Origin: Agrilutibacter niabensis
Lineage (GTDB): Bacteria > Pseudomonadota > Gammaproteobacteria > Xanthomonadales > Xanthomonadaceae
Length of the DNA stretch: 64,000 nt
NCBI RefSeq assembly: GCF_042657165.1
Contig: NZ_JBHSNJ010000013.1
Coordinates: forward strand, 248,001 to 312,000
Direction: 5' to 3'
The notes beneath the pieces were generated by a model. The model worked only from the letters and a program-made list of their open reading frames with translations. It was not told the origin of the DNA and did not search any database. The position numbers and the translations under genes were made by a program. Positions 55,025 to 63,814 of the stretch are shown here, in pieces. Positions within the stretch are counted from its first letter, which is position 1; each line of letters starts with the position of its first letter.

Positions 55025-55129
55025 GTGAGGCGCCGCGCTTGCGAGGCATGCCTCGCGCGGCGTCGAACGCCCGCGCGCTGCGCGCGCGGGCCGGGAATCC
55101 CGACTCGCGAACCGATCGAAGGAAGATGG
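55021..55129. repeat. 109-bp direct repeat, left copy
   Basis: Identical to 55165-55273 and separated from it by the gap. It contains a 14-bp perfect palindrome (CGAGGCATGCCTCG) and a hairpin CCCGCGCGC, loop TGC, GCGCGCGGG. Both could fold in RNA downstream of the tRNA. Confidence 0.95.
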
Positions 55130-55164
55130 NNNNNNNNNNNNNNNNNNNNNNNNNNNNNNNNNNN
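55130..55164. other. Assembly gap (35 N)
   Basis: Unknown bases. Because both flanks end in the same 109 bp, the gap may be an unmerged contig overlap or may hide more repeat units; its true length is not known. Confidence 1.
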
Positions 55165-55273
55165 AGGGGTGAGGCGCCGCGCTTGCGAGGCATGCCTCGC
55201 GCGGCGTCGAACGCCCGCGCGCTGCGCGCGCGGGCCGGGAATCCCGACTCGCGAACCGATCGAAGGAAGATGG
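55165..55273. repeat. 109-bp direct repeat, right copy
   Basis: Same sequence as 55021-55129. Its last three bases (TGG) are the encoded CCA end of the tRNA-Arg gene, so this copy is the natural downstream flank of the tRNA. Confidence 0.95.
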
Positions 55274-55347
55274 CGCGCCCGGAGGGATTCGAACCCCCGA
55301 CCAATGGCTTCGGAAGCCACTACTCTATCCGGCTGAGCTACGGGCGC
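55271..55347 (-). tRNA. tRNA-Arg (anticodon CCG)
   Basis: 77 nt including an encoded CCA. The acceptor stem is GCGCCCG/CGGGCGC; the D-arm TAGCTCAGCCGGATAGAG and the T-arm GGGGGTTCGAATCCCTC are standard. The anticodon arm GTGGC-TTCCGAA-GCCAT has CCG in a 7-base loop with U33, reading CGG (Arg). Confidence 0.97.
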
Positions 55348-55425
55348 CTGGTGAGAAACCGCGCGATGGCTGTCATCGCGGGAGGGGCATTCTAGCAGTG
55401 ACCGCCGCGCCTGCGGTCGCCGGGG

Positions 55426-56739
55426 CTAGCCGGCCTTGCGTGTCGTGCCCGGCGGCTGCGCGCGGCCCATCCAGGCGTTGAACTCGTCCAGCATCAGCGC
55501 CTTCGAGAACAGGTGCCCCTGCACCACGTCGCAATTGCGCCGGCGCAGGGCATCGAGCGTCTCCTCGTCCTCGACGCCTTCACCCACCACCGTCATGCCG
55601 AAGCGATGGGCGAGGTCGATGATCAGCGACGCGATGTCGGCGCACGAGGCATCGATCAGAAGGCCGGCCACGAACGACTTGTCGATCTTGAGTTCGTCCG
55701 CGGGGATGTCCTTGAAGTAGGCCAGGCAGGAATAGCCCGTGCCGAAATCGTCGATCGAGATCTTCACGCCCAGGTCGCGGATGCGCGAGAGGATCCGGAA
55801 GCTGTGGCGCGGATCCATCACCAGCGAACGCTCGGTGATTTCCAGCACGAGCTGCACGTCGGGCGCTTCCCACAGTTTCAGCGCGTTTTCGACCAGGTCG
55901 GGCAGGTCGTCCTGGCCGACGAGTTCGGCAGGCACGTTGACCGCGACGCCGAAGCGGCCGGGCGGATGCCGCCATTCGCTGGCGTGGCGCAGCGCGGTGT
56001 TGAGGGCCCAGATCGTCATCCCCTTGATCTGGCCGGTCTGTTCGGCGATCGGAATGAACTGCTCGGGCGACACCAGCCCGCGCGAGCGGTGCTGCCAGCG
56101 CATGAGCGCTTCCGCGCCGATGGGTTGCAGGTCGGACAGGCGCAGCTTGGGCTGGTAGGTGAGATAGGTTTCGCCGCGCTGCACCGCGCCGTCGAGCTCG
56201 ATCTCCAGGTCCCAGAATTCGGAGAAGCCGCGGTCATCCCCGCTTTCCGGCGGGAACAGCCAGCGCTGGCCGGTGCCGCGCGCCAGCTCGAGGCTCTTCT
56301 CGGCCTGCCGCAGCAGGAATTCGGCCTGGCTGGCGTGCAGCGGGCAGACCGCCGCGCCCACCGTAGCGGTCATGCGCACCTTGCCCTTGCCGCCGTCGAA
56401 CGGCACTTCGAGCAGGCGGAACAGCTTCTGCACCGCGAGTTCGGCGTGGCCCGCGTTCATCACGCCGGGCAAGATCAGGGCGAAGCGGTTGTCGCCGATG
56501 CGCGCGGCGTAGTCCTGCGCGCGGGTGACCTCGCGCAGCTGCTTCGCCACGTACTGCAGCGCCTGGTCGCCGAAGTCGTAGCCGTGGGCCGCATTGAGCC
56601 GGGCGAAACCATCGATGTCGACGACGATCAGCGCGAGGTTGGACTTGCGGTCGTTGGCGAAGCCGATGTGCCGCCGCAGCAGCGCGAGAAAACTGCGACG
56701 GTTGTGCAACCCGGTGAGTTCGTCCTCGATCGTGGCCAT
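55426..56739 (-). CDS. GGDEF/EAL protein with degenerate GGDEF
   Basis: 437 residues. The GGDEF domain starts almost at residue 1 (ELTGLHNRRSF), but its active site reads IGDNR (81-85) instead of GGDEF, so cyclase activity is unlikely; it may still bind GTP. The EAL domain keeps Glu210-Ala-Leu, ITERS, DDFGTGYS, KIDKSFV and EGVE, so c-di-GMP hydrolysis is plausible. No membrane or sensory region is present. It starts 22 bp after the HD-GYP-like gene, and the two probably form one operon. Confidence 0.92.
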   Translation of the reverse strand: MATIEDELTGLHNRRSFLALLRRHIGFANDRKSNLALIVVDIDGFARLNAAHGYDFGDQALQYVAKQLREVTRAQDYAARIGDNRFALILPGVMNAGHAELAVQKLFRLLEVPFDGGKGKVRMTATVGAAVCPLHASQAEFLLRQAEKSLELARGTGQRWLFPPESGDDRGFSEFWDLEIELDGAVQRGETYLTYQPKLRLSDLQPIGAEALMRWQHRSRGLVSPEQFIPIAEQTGQIKGMTIWALNTALRHASEWRHPPGRFGVAVNVPAELVGQDDLPDLVENALKLWEAPDVQLVLEITERSLVMDPRHSFRILSRIRDLGVKISIDDFGTGYSCLAYFKDIPADELKIDKSFVAGLLIDASCADIASLIIDLAHRFGMTVVGEGVEDEETLDALRRRNCDVVQGHLFSKALMLDEFNAWMGRAQPPGTTRKAG

Positions 56740-56761
56740 TGCGGGAAGCGGTCGGCGCCGG

Positions 56762-58009
56762 TCAGTGCAGGAACAGCTCGACCGGGTCGATGCCGTAGGC
56801 GCCGGTCGGCAGGCCGCCCTTCACGCTGAGCGGGCGGCCGGCGTCGTCCTGGTCGACCTCGCCGAGGTCGAGCACGCGGAACTGCTTGAGCGGCGTCTTG
56901 TCGGCATCGAGCAGCAGCATCACCCGCGGGCGCAGGCGCTTGAGGCTGTGCACGTCGGTGACCACGGCAACCTGTCCGTTCGAGAGTTCCACCAGCGATC
57001 CGGTGGGATAGATGCCGCAGTTCTGGATGAACTGTTCGACCAGCTCGGCCTGGAACAGTGTGCCGCGCTGCTGGTAGAGCTCGTTCACCGCCTGGTGCGG
57101 CGAGCGGCTGGGTGCGTATGGCCGCACGCAGGTCATGGCGTCGTAGCTGTCGACCACGCCCATGATGCGGCCGAAGATCGGGATGTCGCTGCCCTGCAGG
57201 CGCCACGGATAGCCGCTGCCGTCATGGCGTTCATGGTGGGTGGCGACGATCTCGCGGATCTTGGGCGACAGGCCGGGCGTGGAGTCGACGATTTCCAGTC
57301 CGTGCTGCACGTGCTGGTGCACGAGTTCGATCTCGGCGGAGGTCAGCGGCGTGCGCTTGTTCAACAGCGGCTCGGGCAGGCGCGTCTTGCCCACGTCGCA
57401 CAGCAGGCCCCCGAGCGCCAGCAACTGGAGTTCCGCGCGCTCCAGTCCCAAATGGCGACCGAAGCTCGCTGCCCAGATCGCGCAGCCCATCGCGTGCTGG
57501 TACGCGTAGTTGTCGCGCCGCTTCATTTCCTTGAGCCAGACGAACGCGGTGGGGTTGCGCAGGATCGAGTCGATCATCGCGTCGACGCCGTCCTTCAGTC
57601 GTTCCAGGTCGAGGCGCTTGCCGCTGTGCAGGTCGGTCATCACCTCGTCGATCGAGGCTTCCAGCGAGGCGTGCACGGCCTGCGCCTGGCGCAACTCGTC
57701 CTGCACTTCGCACTGCGGCGCCCAGGTGGTCTTGCGCAGCGAGTCGACTTCGGCCGCGGCGCGGCTTTCGCGCACGGCCACGGGGTCGTCGAAGGCGAGG
57801 AAGCGCGGATTCGGTGCCGTGCCCAGCATCACGTCGATCCAGACGTGGTTGCAGATGCGTTGCAGCATGGCGATCTCGTCTTCGGACGTGATCTTGAGGC
57901 CCTGCATGAGGAACGCCGTTTCCAGCCACGGTCGATCGAGCCGGCTGACGTACATGCCCAGGGACAATCCCTGGACCGCGATCCTCACTTCCCGTGAAGC
58001 GATGTCCAT
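56762..58009 (-). CDS. HD-GYP-like protein with Cys in place of the HD histidine
   Basis: 415 residues from ATG 58009, with a G-rich ribosome site upstream. The N-terminal region (about 5-130) is of the DUF3391 type found before many HD-GYP domains. In the catalytic domain His172 (YQHAMG), HHER (258-261) and GSGYP (263-267) are present, but the HD motif reads LLCDVGK: Cys204-Asp205 replaces His-Asp. HD-GYP enzymes degrade c-di-GMP with two or three metals, so this copy may be altered or inactive and could act as a binder. A C-terminal beta-rich stretch follows. Confidence 0.9.
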   Translation of the reverse strand: MDIASREVRIAVQGLSLGMYVSRLDRPWLETAFLMQGLKITSEDEIAMLQRICNHVWIDVMLGTAPNPRFLAFDDPVAVRESRAAAEVDSLRKTTWAPQCEVQDELRQAQAVHASLEASIDEVMTDLHSGKRLDLERLKDGVDAMIDSILRNPTAFVWLKEMKRRDNYAYQHAMGCAIWAASFGRHLGLERAELQLLALGGLLCDVGKTRLPEPLLNKRTPLTSAEIELVHQHVQHGLEIVDSTPGLSPKIREIVATHHERHDGSGYPWRLQGSDIPIFGRIMGVVDSYDAMTCVRPYAPSRSPHQAVNELYQQRGTLFQAELVEQFIQNCGIYPTGSLVELSNGQVAVVTDVHSLKRLRPRVMLLLDADKTPLKQFRVLDLGEVDQDDAGRPLSVKGGLPTGAYGIDPVELFLH

Positions 58010-58138
58010 CCCCAATCCCCCCGGATCCCGCTGCTAGCCTAACCCCGTAGCCGCCGCGAACACAGTGCGCGGGGCGCCGCCGGTCCGGAATGCCGCGGCG
58101 ATCGGCGACAATGCGGCATTCCTGACGAGCTGCGAACG

Positions 58139-59047
58139 ATGGGTTACGAGCGCGACTACGCCCCGATTCCGCCGCCGGTGCCGCGCTGGCGCGAGCGGCT
58201 GGGCCAATATTGGCTGCTGGTGCGCGGCAACCGGCCGGTGGGCTGGCTGCTGTTGCTGTGGCCCACGTGGTGGGGCCTGTGGCTGGCCGCGAAGGGCGTG
58301 CCACCGTGGTGGACGCTGGTCGTCTTCAGCCTCGGGGTGTGGCTGACGCGTGCCGCCGGCTGTGTGATCAACGATTACGCGGACCGCTGGCTCGATCCGC
58401 ACGTGGAACGCACCAAGCAACGCCCGCTCGCGACCGGCGCGGTCAGCGGGCGCGAGGCGCTGATGGTGTTCGCGGTCCTGATGCTGGCCGCGTTCGCGCT
58501 GGTGCTGACCATGAACCGGCTCACCGTCTACCTGAGCGTGGTGGGCGTGGTGCTGGCGGCGAGTTATCCCTACCTCAAGCGCTACACCTACCTGCCGCAG
58601 GTCTATCTGGGGATGGCGTTCGGCTGGGGGATTCCGATGGCGTTCGCGGCGATCCGCGGCGAAGTGCCGCCGGTCGCATGGCTGCTCTACATCGCCAACA
58701 TCCTGTGGTCGACCGGCTACGACACCTGGTACGCGATGGTCGACCGCGACGACGACCTGCGCATGGGCAGCAAGTCCACGGCGATCCTGTTCGGCGAGAT
58801 GGACCTGGTCGCGCAGGGCGTGCTGTACGCGCTATTCGCGTACGCGCTGTTCCTGGTCGGGCGGCAGGCGGAAATGGGCCGTTACTACTGGTATGCGCTG
58901 GGCGCGACGCTGGTCCTGGTGGCGTACGAGTTCGTGGTGGCACGCGGGCGCGATCGCGCCGGCTGCTTCAAGGCCTTCCTGCACAACCACTGGATCGGGA
59001 TGGTGGTGTTTGCGGGCTTTGCGCTGGATTTCGCGCTGCGCGGATAG
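58139..59047 (+). CDS. ubiA: 4-hydroxybenzoate octaprenyltransferase
   Basis: 302 residues from ATG 58139. It is a membrane prenyltransferase of ubiquinone synthesis. The two Asp-rich motifs are NDYADRWLDPHVERTK and YDTWYAMVDRDDD; eight to nine helices are visible. The opening RWRERLGQYWLLVRGNRPVG is typical. The gene is divergent from the HD-GYP operon and converges on tatC. Confidence 0.95.
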   Translation: MGYERDYAPIPPPVPRWRERLGQYWLLVRGNRPVGWLLLLWPTWWGLWLAAKGVPPWWTLVVFSLGVWLTRAAGCVINDYADRWLDPHVERTKQRPLATGAVSGREALMVFAVLMLAAFALVLTMNRLTVYLSVVGVVLAASYPYLKRYTYLPQVYLGMAFGWGIPMAFAAIRGEVPPVAWLLYIANILWSTGYDTWYAMVDRDDDLRMGSKSTAILFGEMDLVAQGVLYALFAYALFLVGRQAEMGRYYWYALGATLVLVAYEFVVARGRDRAGCFKAFLHNHWIGMVVFAGFALDFALRG

Positions 59048-59109
59048 CGCCGAGGTTGCCGAGATGCGAACGCGCCGGCGATTTGTGTGCGCCGGCCGCC
59101 GTCGCGGCA

Positions 59110-59874
59110 TCACTGCTGGGGCGACGACGGCTCTTCGCGGGACGGCGCCACCCAGCCAGCGGCGAGGATGCCGATCTCGTACAGGACGCACATCGGGATC
59201 GCCAGCATGAGCTGCGAGACCACGTCCGGCGGCGTGATGATCGCGGCGATGACGAAGACGCCGACCACGGCGTAGCCGCGCGACTCCTTCAGCTGCTGCG
59301 GCGTGACCCAGCCCATCAGCGCGAGGATGACCAGGGCGACCGGCAGTTCGAAGCTGGCACCGAACGCCAGGAAGATCACCAGCACGAAATCCAGGTAGGC
59401 CTGGATGTCGGTCATCATCGCGACGCCTTCCGGCGTCACCCGGGTGAGGAAGCCGAACACGGTCGGCAGCACCAGGAAGTACGCGAACGCGCAACCCGCG
59501 TAGAACAGCGAGACCGCCGACACCAGCAGCGGCACGGCCAGCTTCTTCTCGCGCTGGTACAGGCCGGGCGCGACGAACGCCCAGGCCTGGTACAGCAGCC
59601 AGGGCACGGCCACGAACAGGGCGGCGAAGAACGCCAGCTTGACCGGCGCGAAGAACGGCGAAGCCACGCCGGTGGCGATCAGCTGGCCACCGGCCGGCAG
59701 CTTGGCGAGCAGCGGTTTGGCCAGCCACGCATACAGCTTGTTGGCGAACGGCAGGAAGGCAATGAAGACAACCACCAGTCCCAGCACGGCGCGCAGCAGG
59801 CGCGCGCGCAGTTCGATCAGGTGGTCGATCAGCCGGGTTTCGCCCGGGGAACCGTCGAGGTCAGCGTCGTGCAT
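59110..59874 (-). CDS. tatC: Sec-independent translocase subunit TatC
   Basis: 254 residues from ATG 59874. Six helices, LIDHLIELRARLLRAV at the N-terminus, the FAFFA-type PFFAPVKLAFFAALF and PWLLYQAWAFVAPGLY identify TatC, the receptor for twin-arginine signal peptides. It overlaps tatB by 14 bases. Confidence 0.96.
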   Translation of the reverse strand: MHDADLDGSPGETRLIDHLIELRARLLRAVLGLVVVFIAFLPFANKLYAWLAKPLLAKLPAGGQLIATGVASPFFAPVKLAFFAALFVAVPWLLYQAWAFVAPGLYQREKKLAVPLLVSAVSLFYAGCAFAYFLVLPTVFGFLTRVTPEGVAMMTDIQAYLDFVLVIFLAFGASFELPVALVILALMGWVTPQQLKESRGYAVVGVFVIAAIITPPDVVSQLMLAIPMCVLYEIGILAAGWVAPSREEPSSPQQ

Positions 59875-60337
59875 CGTGCTCGGGCCGGGAGGCGGTTTCG
59901 GCTGCTTCGCCGGACGCGGGGAAATGGTCGTCGGGCGGCGGCGCAGGCTGCTCCAGCGCATCGGTCACCGAACTCGCCGGCGGCTCGGAATGCTCGCTGC
60001 CGTCGCGTGTCGCCGCCGTGGCGCCGGCCGCGGCCGTGCGCAGCGCGTCGTTCACGTCCGCGTGGGCGGCCTCGAACTGCTGCTTCAAGGCGGCGCCGCC
60101 CTGCGCCAGCGAATCGCGCGCCTCGATCAGCTCGCTGCGCGTCTGCTTCAGGCTGCGCTTGAGTTCCTCGTCGGCGAGTTCGTTCTCGAGCTCGGCCTTG
60201 ACCGAATACCACTGCGCGCGCGCACGACGCACCCACAGGCCGGCGAAGCGCGCGGCCTTGGGCAGGCGTTCGGGGCCCAGCACGAGCAGGGCCACGACCG
60301 CGATCAGGAAGATCTCGCCGAATCCGATATCGAACAT
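59861..60337 (-). CDS. tatB: Sec-independent translocase subunit TatB
   Basis: 158 residues. MFDIGFGEIFLIAVVALLVL followed by GPERLPKAAR is the TatB anchor and hinge; an amphipathic helix and a long charged coiled coil (to about 105) follow. The last 50 residues are Pro/Glu-rich and probably unfolded. TatB works with TatC in substrate recognition. Confidence 0.95.
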   Translation of the reverse strand: MFDIGFGEIFLIAVVALLVLGPERLPKAARFAGLWVRRARAQWYSVKAELENELADEELKRSLKQTRSELIEARDSLAQGGAALKQQFEAAHADVNDALRTAAAGATAATRDGSEHSEPPASSVTDALEQPAPPPDDHFPASGEAAETASRPEHDARR

Positions 60338-60371
60338 GCTTCAACCCGCCGTCGCGGCAGGTCCCGGGACA

Positions 60372-60611
60372 TCAGCGCGGGGTGCGCTCGTTGTCGGAGG
60401 TGCTGTCGTCGCGTTGCGACGTGGAGGTGGTGTCGCGGCGCGACTCGTCGGGCAACTGTGCGGACGGTTTGTCGTCGTCCTGCATGCCCTTCTTGAAGCC
60501 CTTCACGGCTTCACCCAGGTCCTTGCCGACATTGCCCAGGCGCTTGGTGCCGAACACCAGCACCACGATCACCAGCACGATCAGCCAGTGCCAAATGCTC
60601 AAACCGCCCAT
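60372..60611 (-). CDS. tatA: Sec-independent translocase subunit TatA
   Basis: 79 residues from ATG 60611; the open extension to 60671 is rejected. GGLSIWHWLIVLVIVVLVFG is the membrane anchor, followed by the FGTKRL hinge and the amphipathic VGKDLGEAVKGFKKGM. TatA forms the export pore or membrane-thinning patch. Order tatA-tatB-tatC, with a 34-bp gap to tatB. Confidence 0.95.
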   Translation of the reverse strand: MGGLSIWHWLIVLVIVVLVFGTKRLGNVGKDLGEAVKGFKKGMQDDDKPSAQLPDESRRDTTSTSQRDDSTSDNERTPR

Positions 60612-60701
60612 TGGAATTGCCCTTTGAATTGGGCGATCAGGATACCGCAGTGACGATGACAGCTGCGGCATCGGGTTGCGCCGTGGGTCCCGGAACGGCG
60701 T

Positions 60702-61619
60702 TCAGCCTCCCGGGGTGGTCGCCGACGCCGGTTCCGGCGGCAATGCTTCGCTGCGCACGCCGGCATCGGCGGGCACGTCCTCGAACGGGGCCGGCCGGGC
60801 CTCGTCGCTGGGCGCCGCGAGCGGCTGGGTCTGCGCGCTGGCGCTGGCGGGCGCGGGCGCGGCGTTCGGGGCTACCGGTGCCCTGCGCGCGACCGCGACA
60901 TCGCCGCGGCGATCGCGCGCCAGCGCGCTGGCTTCCTCCAGCGCGTCGCGGAAGTCGACCACCCGGCCGTCCGGCTGCTGGCGCGTGCGGCCCTCGAAGA
61001 TCATGCGCGGCGTGGTGCCCTCGCCGTAGACCAGCTGGTTGGCCGCATCGTCGATCGACAGGATCGCGCCATCGAGCGCGATGCCGGCGAACAGCCCGCG
61101 CGCGCGCGACCACGACCAGATTTCCGCCTTGAGCTGGCCATCGGTGGCGGTGGCGGCATTGCGGCCGACCGGTCCCGCGGCGACGCCTGCATCGGCGCCG
61201 AGCGTGACCTTGCCGTTGACGATCGAATCCAGGCCGCGCTCCCCACGGAACACCAGCACGATGTCGGCCGACTGCACGCCCGCCTGCAGCCCGATGCTGC
61301 CGCCGGTGAGCTTGACGAAGCTTGGGCTCGACCAGCTGCCATCCGGGTTCTTCACCGACACCACGCCATGCCCGCGGCGACCGCCGAGCACGAGCCCGAC
61401 CTTGAGCGCATCGGGCACCACGACGATCGCGCGCGCCTCGTCGAACAGCTTGTCGGGAATCGCCGACTCCGGAATGCGCTGCACCTCGTTGAGCACGCGG
61501 ACCGCATCGAGCGCACGCTGGTCCTGTTCCGGTGCGGCCAGGGCGGTGCCGGCAACGGCGAGCGAGAGGGCGAGCGACAGCGACAGGAACGAGGTTCTCG
61601 ACAAGGCATGGCGCGACAT
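60702..61619 (-). CDS. Secreted SYLF-domain (lipid-binding) protein
   Basis: 305 residues from ATG 61619. SFLSLSLALSLAVAGTALAA is the signal peptide. The SYLF/YSC84 domain (about 35-220) is shown by AIVVVPDALKVGLVLGGRRG, GVVSVKNPDGSWSSPSFVKL, GLQAGVQSADIVLVFR and WSRARGLFAGIALDGA. SYLF proteins bind acidic lipids. The C-terminal 80 residues are an Ala/Pro-rich tail of low complexity. Confidence 0.88.
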   Translation of the reverse strand: MSRHALSRTSFLSLSLALSLAVAGTALAAPEQDQRALDAVRVLNEVQRIPESAIPDKLFDEARAIVVVPDALKVGLVLGGRRGHGVVSVKNPDGSWSSPSFVKLTGGSIGLQAGVQSADIVLVFRGERGLDSIVNGKVTLGADAGVAAGPVGRNAATATDGQLKAEIWSWSRARGLFAGIALDGAILSIDDAANQLVYGEGTTPRMIFEGRTRQQPDGRVVDFRDALEEASALARDRRGDVAVARRAPVAPNAAPAPASASAQTQPLAAPSDEARPAPFEDVPADAGVRSEALPPEPASATTPGG

Positions 61620-61813
61620 GGCGGCTCCGGCGGCGGGGAATGCGGGCAGCGTACTGACGCGGCAATGAACGGTCACGAACCGCGTCGCGAAGAAACAGAC
61701 CAACGAGGGAAGAATGCCGCCGCAGCGGCCCGTGATGACAAACACGCGACGCATTCGTTTCGCCGTGGCACGCGTGCTTCGGTGATGACGCCCCTTCCCC
61801 CGGCTGTCATCCT

Positions 61814-62917
61814 ATGCCGATGACCGCGCCCACTCCCTCGGCAGGCGACATCGCCACGGCAGCGCCCGGCACCGCCATCACCGTGGTGCTGGTGAACCTC
61901 GGCACGCCCGAGGCGCCCGCGCCCGGCGCCGTGCGTCACTACCTGCGCGAATTCCTTTCCGACCGCCGTGTCGTCGACCTGCCGCGCTGGCTGTGGTGGC
62001 CGCTGCTCAACCTGGTGATCCTGCCGCTGCGTTCGACGCGCGTCGCACACAAGTACGCCGGCATCTGGCTCGATGGCGGCTCGCCCCTCGCCGTGTACAC
62101 GCGGCAGCTGGCGCAGGCCCTGCAGCGCGAATGCCCGCAATGGCGCGTGATCCACGCGATGCGCTACGGCAGCCCGGCATTCGCGCAGACGCTGCGCGGG
62201 CTGCGCGATGAAGGCGTGCAGCGGGTGGTCGTCCTGCCGCTGTATCCGCAATACTCGACCACCACCACGGCCTCCGTGCGCGATCTGGTGGAGGCCGCAG
62301 GTTTCGCGATCCGCGACAGCGGCTTCCGGGAACTCGCGGCAACGCCGGTTCAGATGCCGGCTGGCGCGCCGGTCGCCCACTTCATCGGCGACTACCACCT
62401 CGACGCCGGCTGGGTCCAGGCGGTCGCCGATTCGATCCGCGCGCATCGCGCGAAGCATGGCAACGCCGCGCACCTGCTGTTTTCCTTCCATGGCCTGCCG
62501 CAGCGCCTGGCCGACAAGGGCGATCCGTATCCGCGGCAATGCGAGGCGGGCGCGCGCGCGATCGCCGACGCGCTGGGGCTGCGCGAGGAGTCATGGACGC
62601 TGACCTACCAGTCGCGCTTCGGACGCGAGAAATGGCTGGAGCCGGCGACCGCGGACACCCTCGATGCGCTGGCCGGACGCGGCATCCGCAGCGTCGACGT
62701 GGTTGCGCCCGGCTTCGCGGTGGACTGCCTGGAAACGCTGGAGGAAGTCGCGCAGATGCTGAAGGACGACTTCCACGCGCGTGGCGGCGAACTGCGTTAC
62801 ATCGCCTGCCTCAACGACAGCGACGCGCATGCGCGCGTACTCGCGGCGGTCGTGCATGGCGCGACCGCCGGCGGCCAGCCGGCGCAGGCCGCATCGGTGG
62901 CGGCGAAGCCGGCATGA
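61814..62917 (+). CDS. hemH: Ferrochelatase
   Basis: 367 residues from ATG 61814 (an in-frame ATG at 61820 is an alternative). It inserts iron into protoporphyrin IX. VLVNLGTPEAP, AHKYAGIW, LPLYPQYSTTT, the catalytic His226 in FSFHGLPQR, TYQSRFGREKWLEP and CLETLEE (Glu307) are conserved. An extra Ala-rich C-terminus is present. ATGA overlaps the next gene. Confidence 0.96.
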   Translation: MPMTAPTPSAGDIATAAPGTAITVVLVNLGTPEAPAPGAVRHYLREFLSDRRVVDLPRWLWWPLLNLVILPLRSTRVAHKYAGIWLDGGSPLAVYTRQLAQALQRECPQWRVIHAMRYGSPAFAQTLRGLRDEGVQRVVVLPLYPQYSTTTTASVRDLVEAAGFAIRDSGFRELAATPVQMPAGAPVAHFIGDYHLDAGWVQAVADSIRAHRAKHGNAAHLLFSFHGLPQRLADKGDPYPRQCEAGARAIADALGLREESWTLTYQSRFGREKWLEPATADTLDALAGRGIRSVDVVAPGFAVDCLETLEEVAQMLKDDFHARGGELRYIACLNDSDAHARVLAAVVHGATAGGQPAQAASVAAKPA

Positions 62918-63792
62918 ACGCGATGCGCGAGTTCGCGCTGGACACCGCCTTCGGCACGCTCGCGGGCCTGTGCGCGGGCCGGGCAGGTGCGCCCAGGGTG
63001 CTGGCGCTGCATGGCTGGCTCGACAACGCCGCCAGCTTCGTGCCGCTGTCGCCGCACCTGCCCGACATCGACCTGGTCGCGATCGACATGCCCGGCCACG
63101 GGGCGAGCGCCCACCTGCCGATCGTCGCCGACTACCTGCTGCTCGCCTTCGTGCGCTCGGCCTTCGCGGCGGCCGATGCATTGGGGTGGGAACGCTTCGC
63201 GCTGCTTGGCCATTCGCTGGGAGGCGTCATCGCCAGCCTGATGGCGTCCGCACAGCCGCAGCGCATCGAGCGCCTGCTGACCATCGAAGCCCTGGGTGCG
63301 CTGACCGAAGCCGAGGAGCGCACCACGCAACGCCTGCGCGATGCCCTCACCGCCTATCGCGCGCTGCCGCGCAAGCAGTTGCGCGTGTTCCCCGACGTCG
63401 AAACCGCGGTGCGTGCGCGCCTGCAGGGCGGCACCGGCGATCTCGGCGAGGCTGCGGCGCGGCTGCTGGTCGAGCGTGGACTGCGACCGGTGCATCCCGG
63501 CGAAGCAGACGCGGGTTTCGTCTGGCGCAGCGATCCGCGCCTGACCATGCCGACCGCGGTACGCATGAGCGAGGGGCAGAGCCGCGATCTGGTCGCGCAT
63601 ATCGAATGCCCGGTGCGCGTGATCTACGCCGATCCCGCGCAGAACTACTTTCCCGACGCGTTGCGGCGTCAGCGCGCGGCCCTGCTGCCGCGCGGCGAAT
63701 TGATCGTCATGCCGGGCAGCCACCACCTGCACATGGACGATGCCGCGGGCGTGGCCGCGGCGATTGGCGATTTCTTCACCAGCGCGGCCTGA
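62914..63792 (+). CDS. Alpha/beta hydrolase fused by overlap to hemH
   Basis: 292 residues from ATG 62914 (ATGA with the hemH stop). LALHGWLDNAASF, IDMPGHGAS, the nucleophile elbow GHSLGG, IYADPAQNY and GSHHLHMDD form the serine-hydrolase pattern. It belongs to the group often found beside hemH in xanthomonads; the substrate is unknown. Coupling to hemH suggests co-regulation only. Confidence 0.86.
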   Translation: MNAMREFALDTAFGTLAGLCAGRAGAPRVLALHGWLDNAASFVPLSPHLPDIDLVAIDMPGHGASAHLPIVADYLLLAFVRSAFAAADALGWERFALLGHSLGGVIASLMASAQPQRIERLLTIEALGALTEAEERTTQRLRDALTAYRALPRKQLRVFPDVETAVRARLQGGTGDLGEAAARLLVERGLRPVHPGEADAGFVWRSDPRLTMPTAVRMSEGQSRDLVAHIECPVRVIYADPAQNYFPDALRRQRAALLPRGELIVMPGSHHLHMDDAAGVAAAIGDFFTSAA

Positions 63793-63814
63793 CGGCGGCC
63801 TGCTGGCGAAGCGG

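Noticed and set aside
54732..55395. Apparent proteins spanning the N gap and reading through the tRNA
   Set aside because: The frames cross unknown bases and translate the tRNA-Arg gene (for example the segment RARRDSNPRPMASE), a common mis-annotation.
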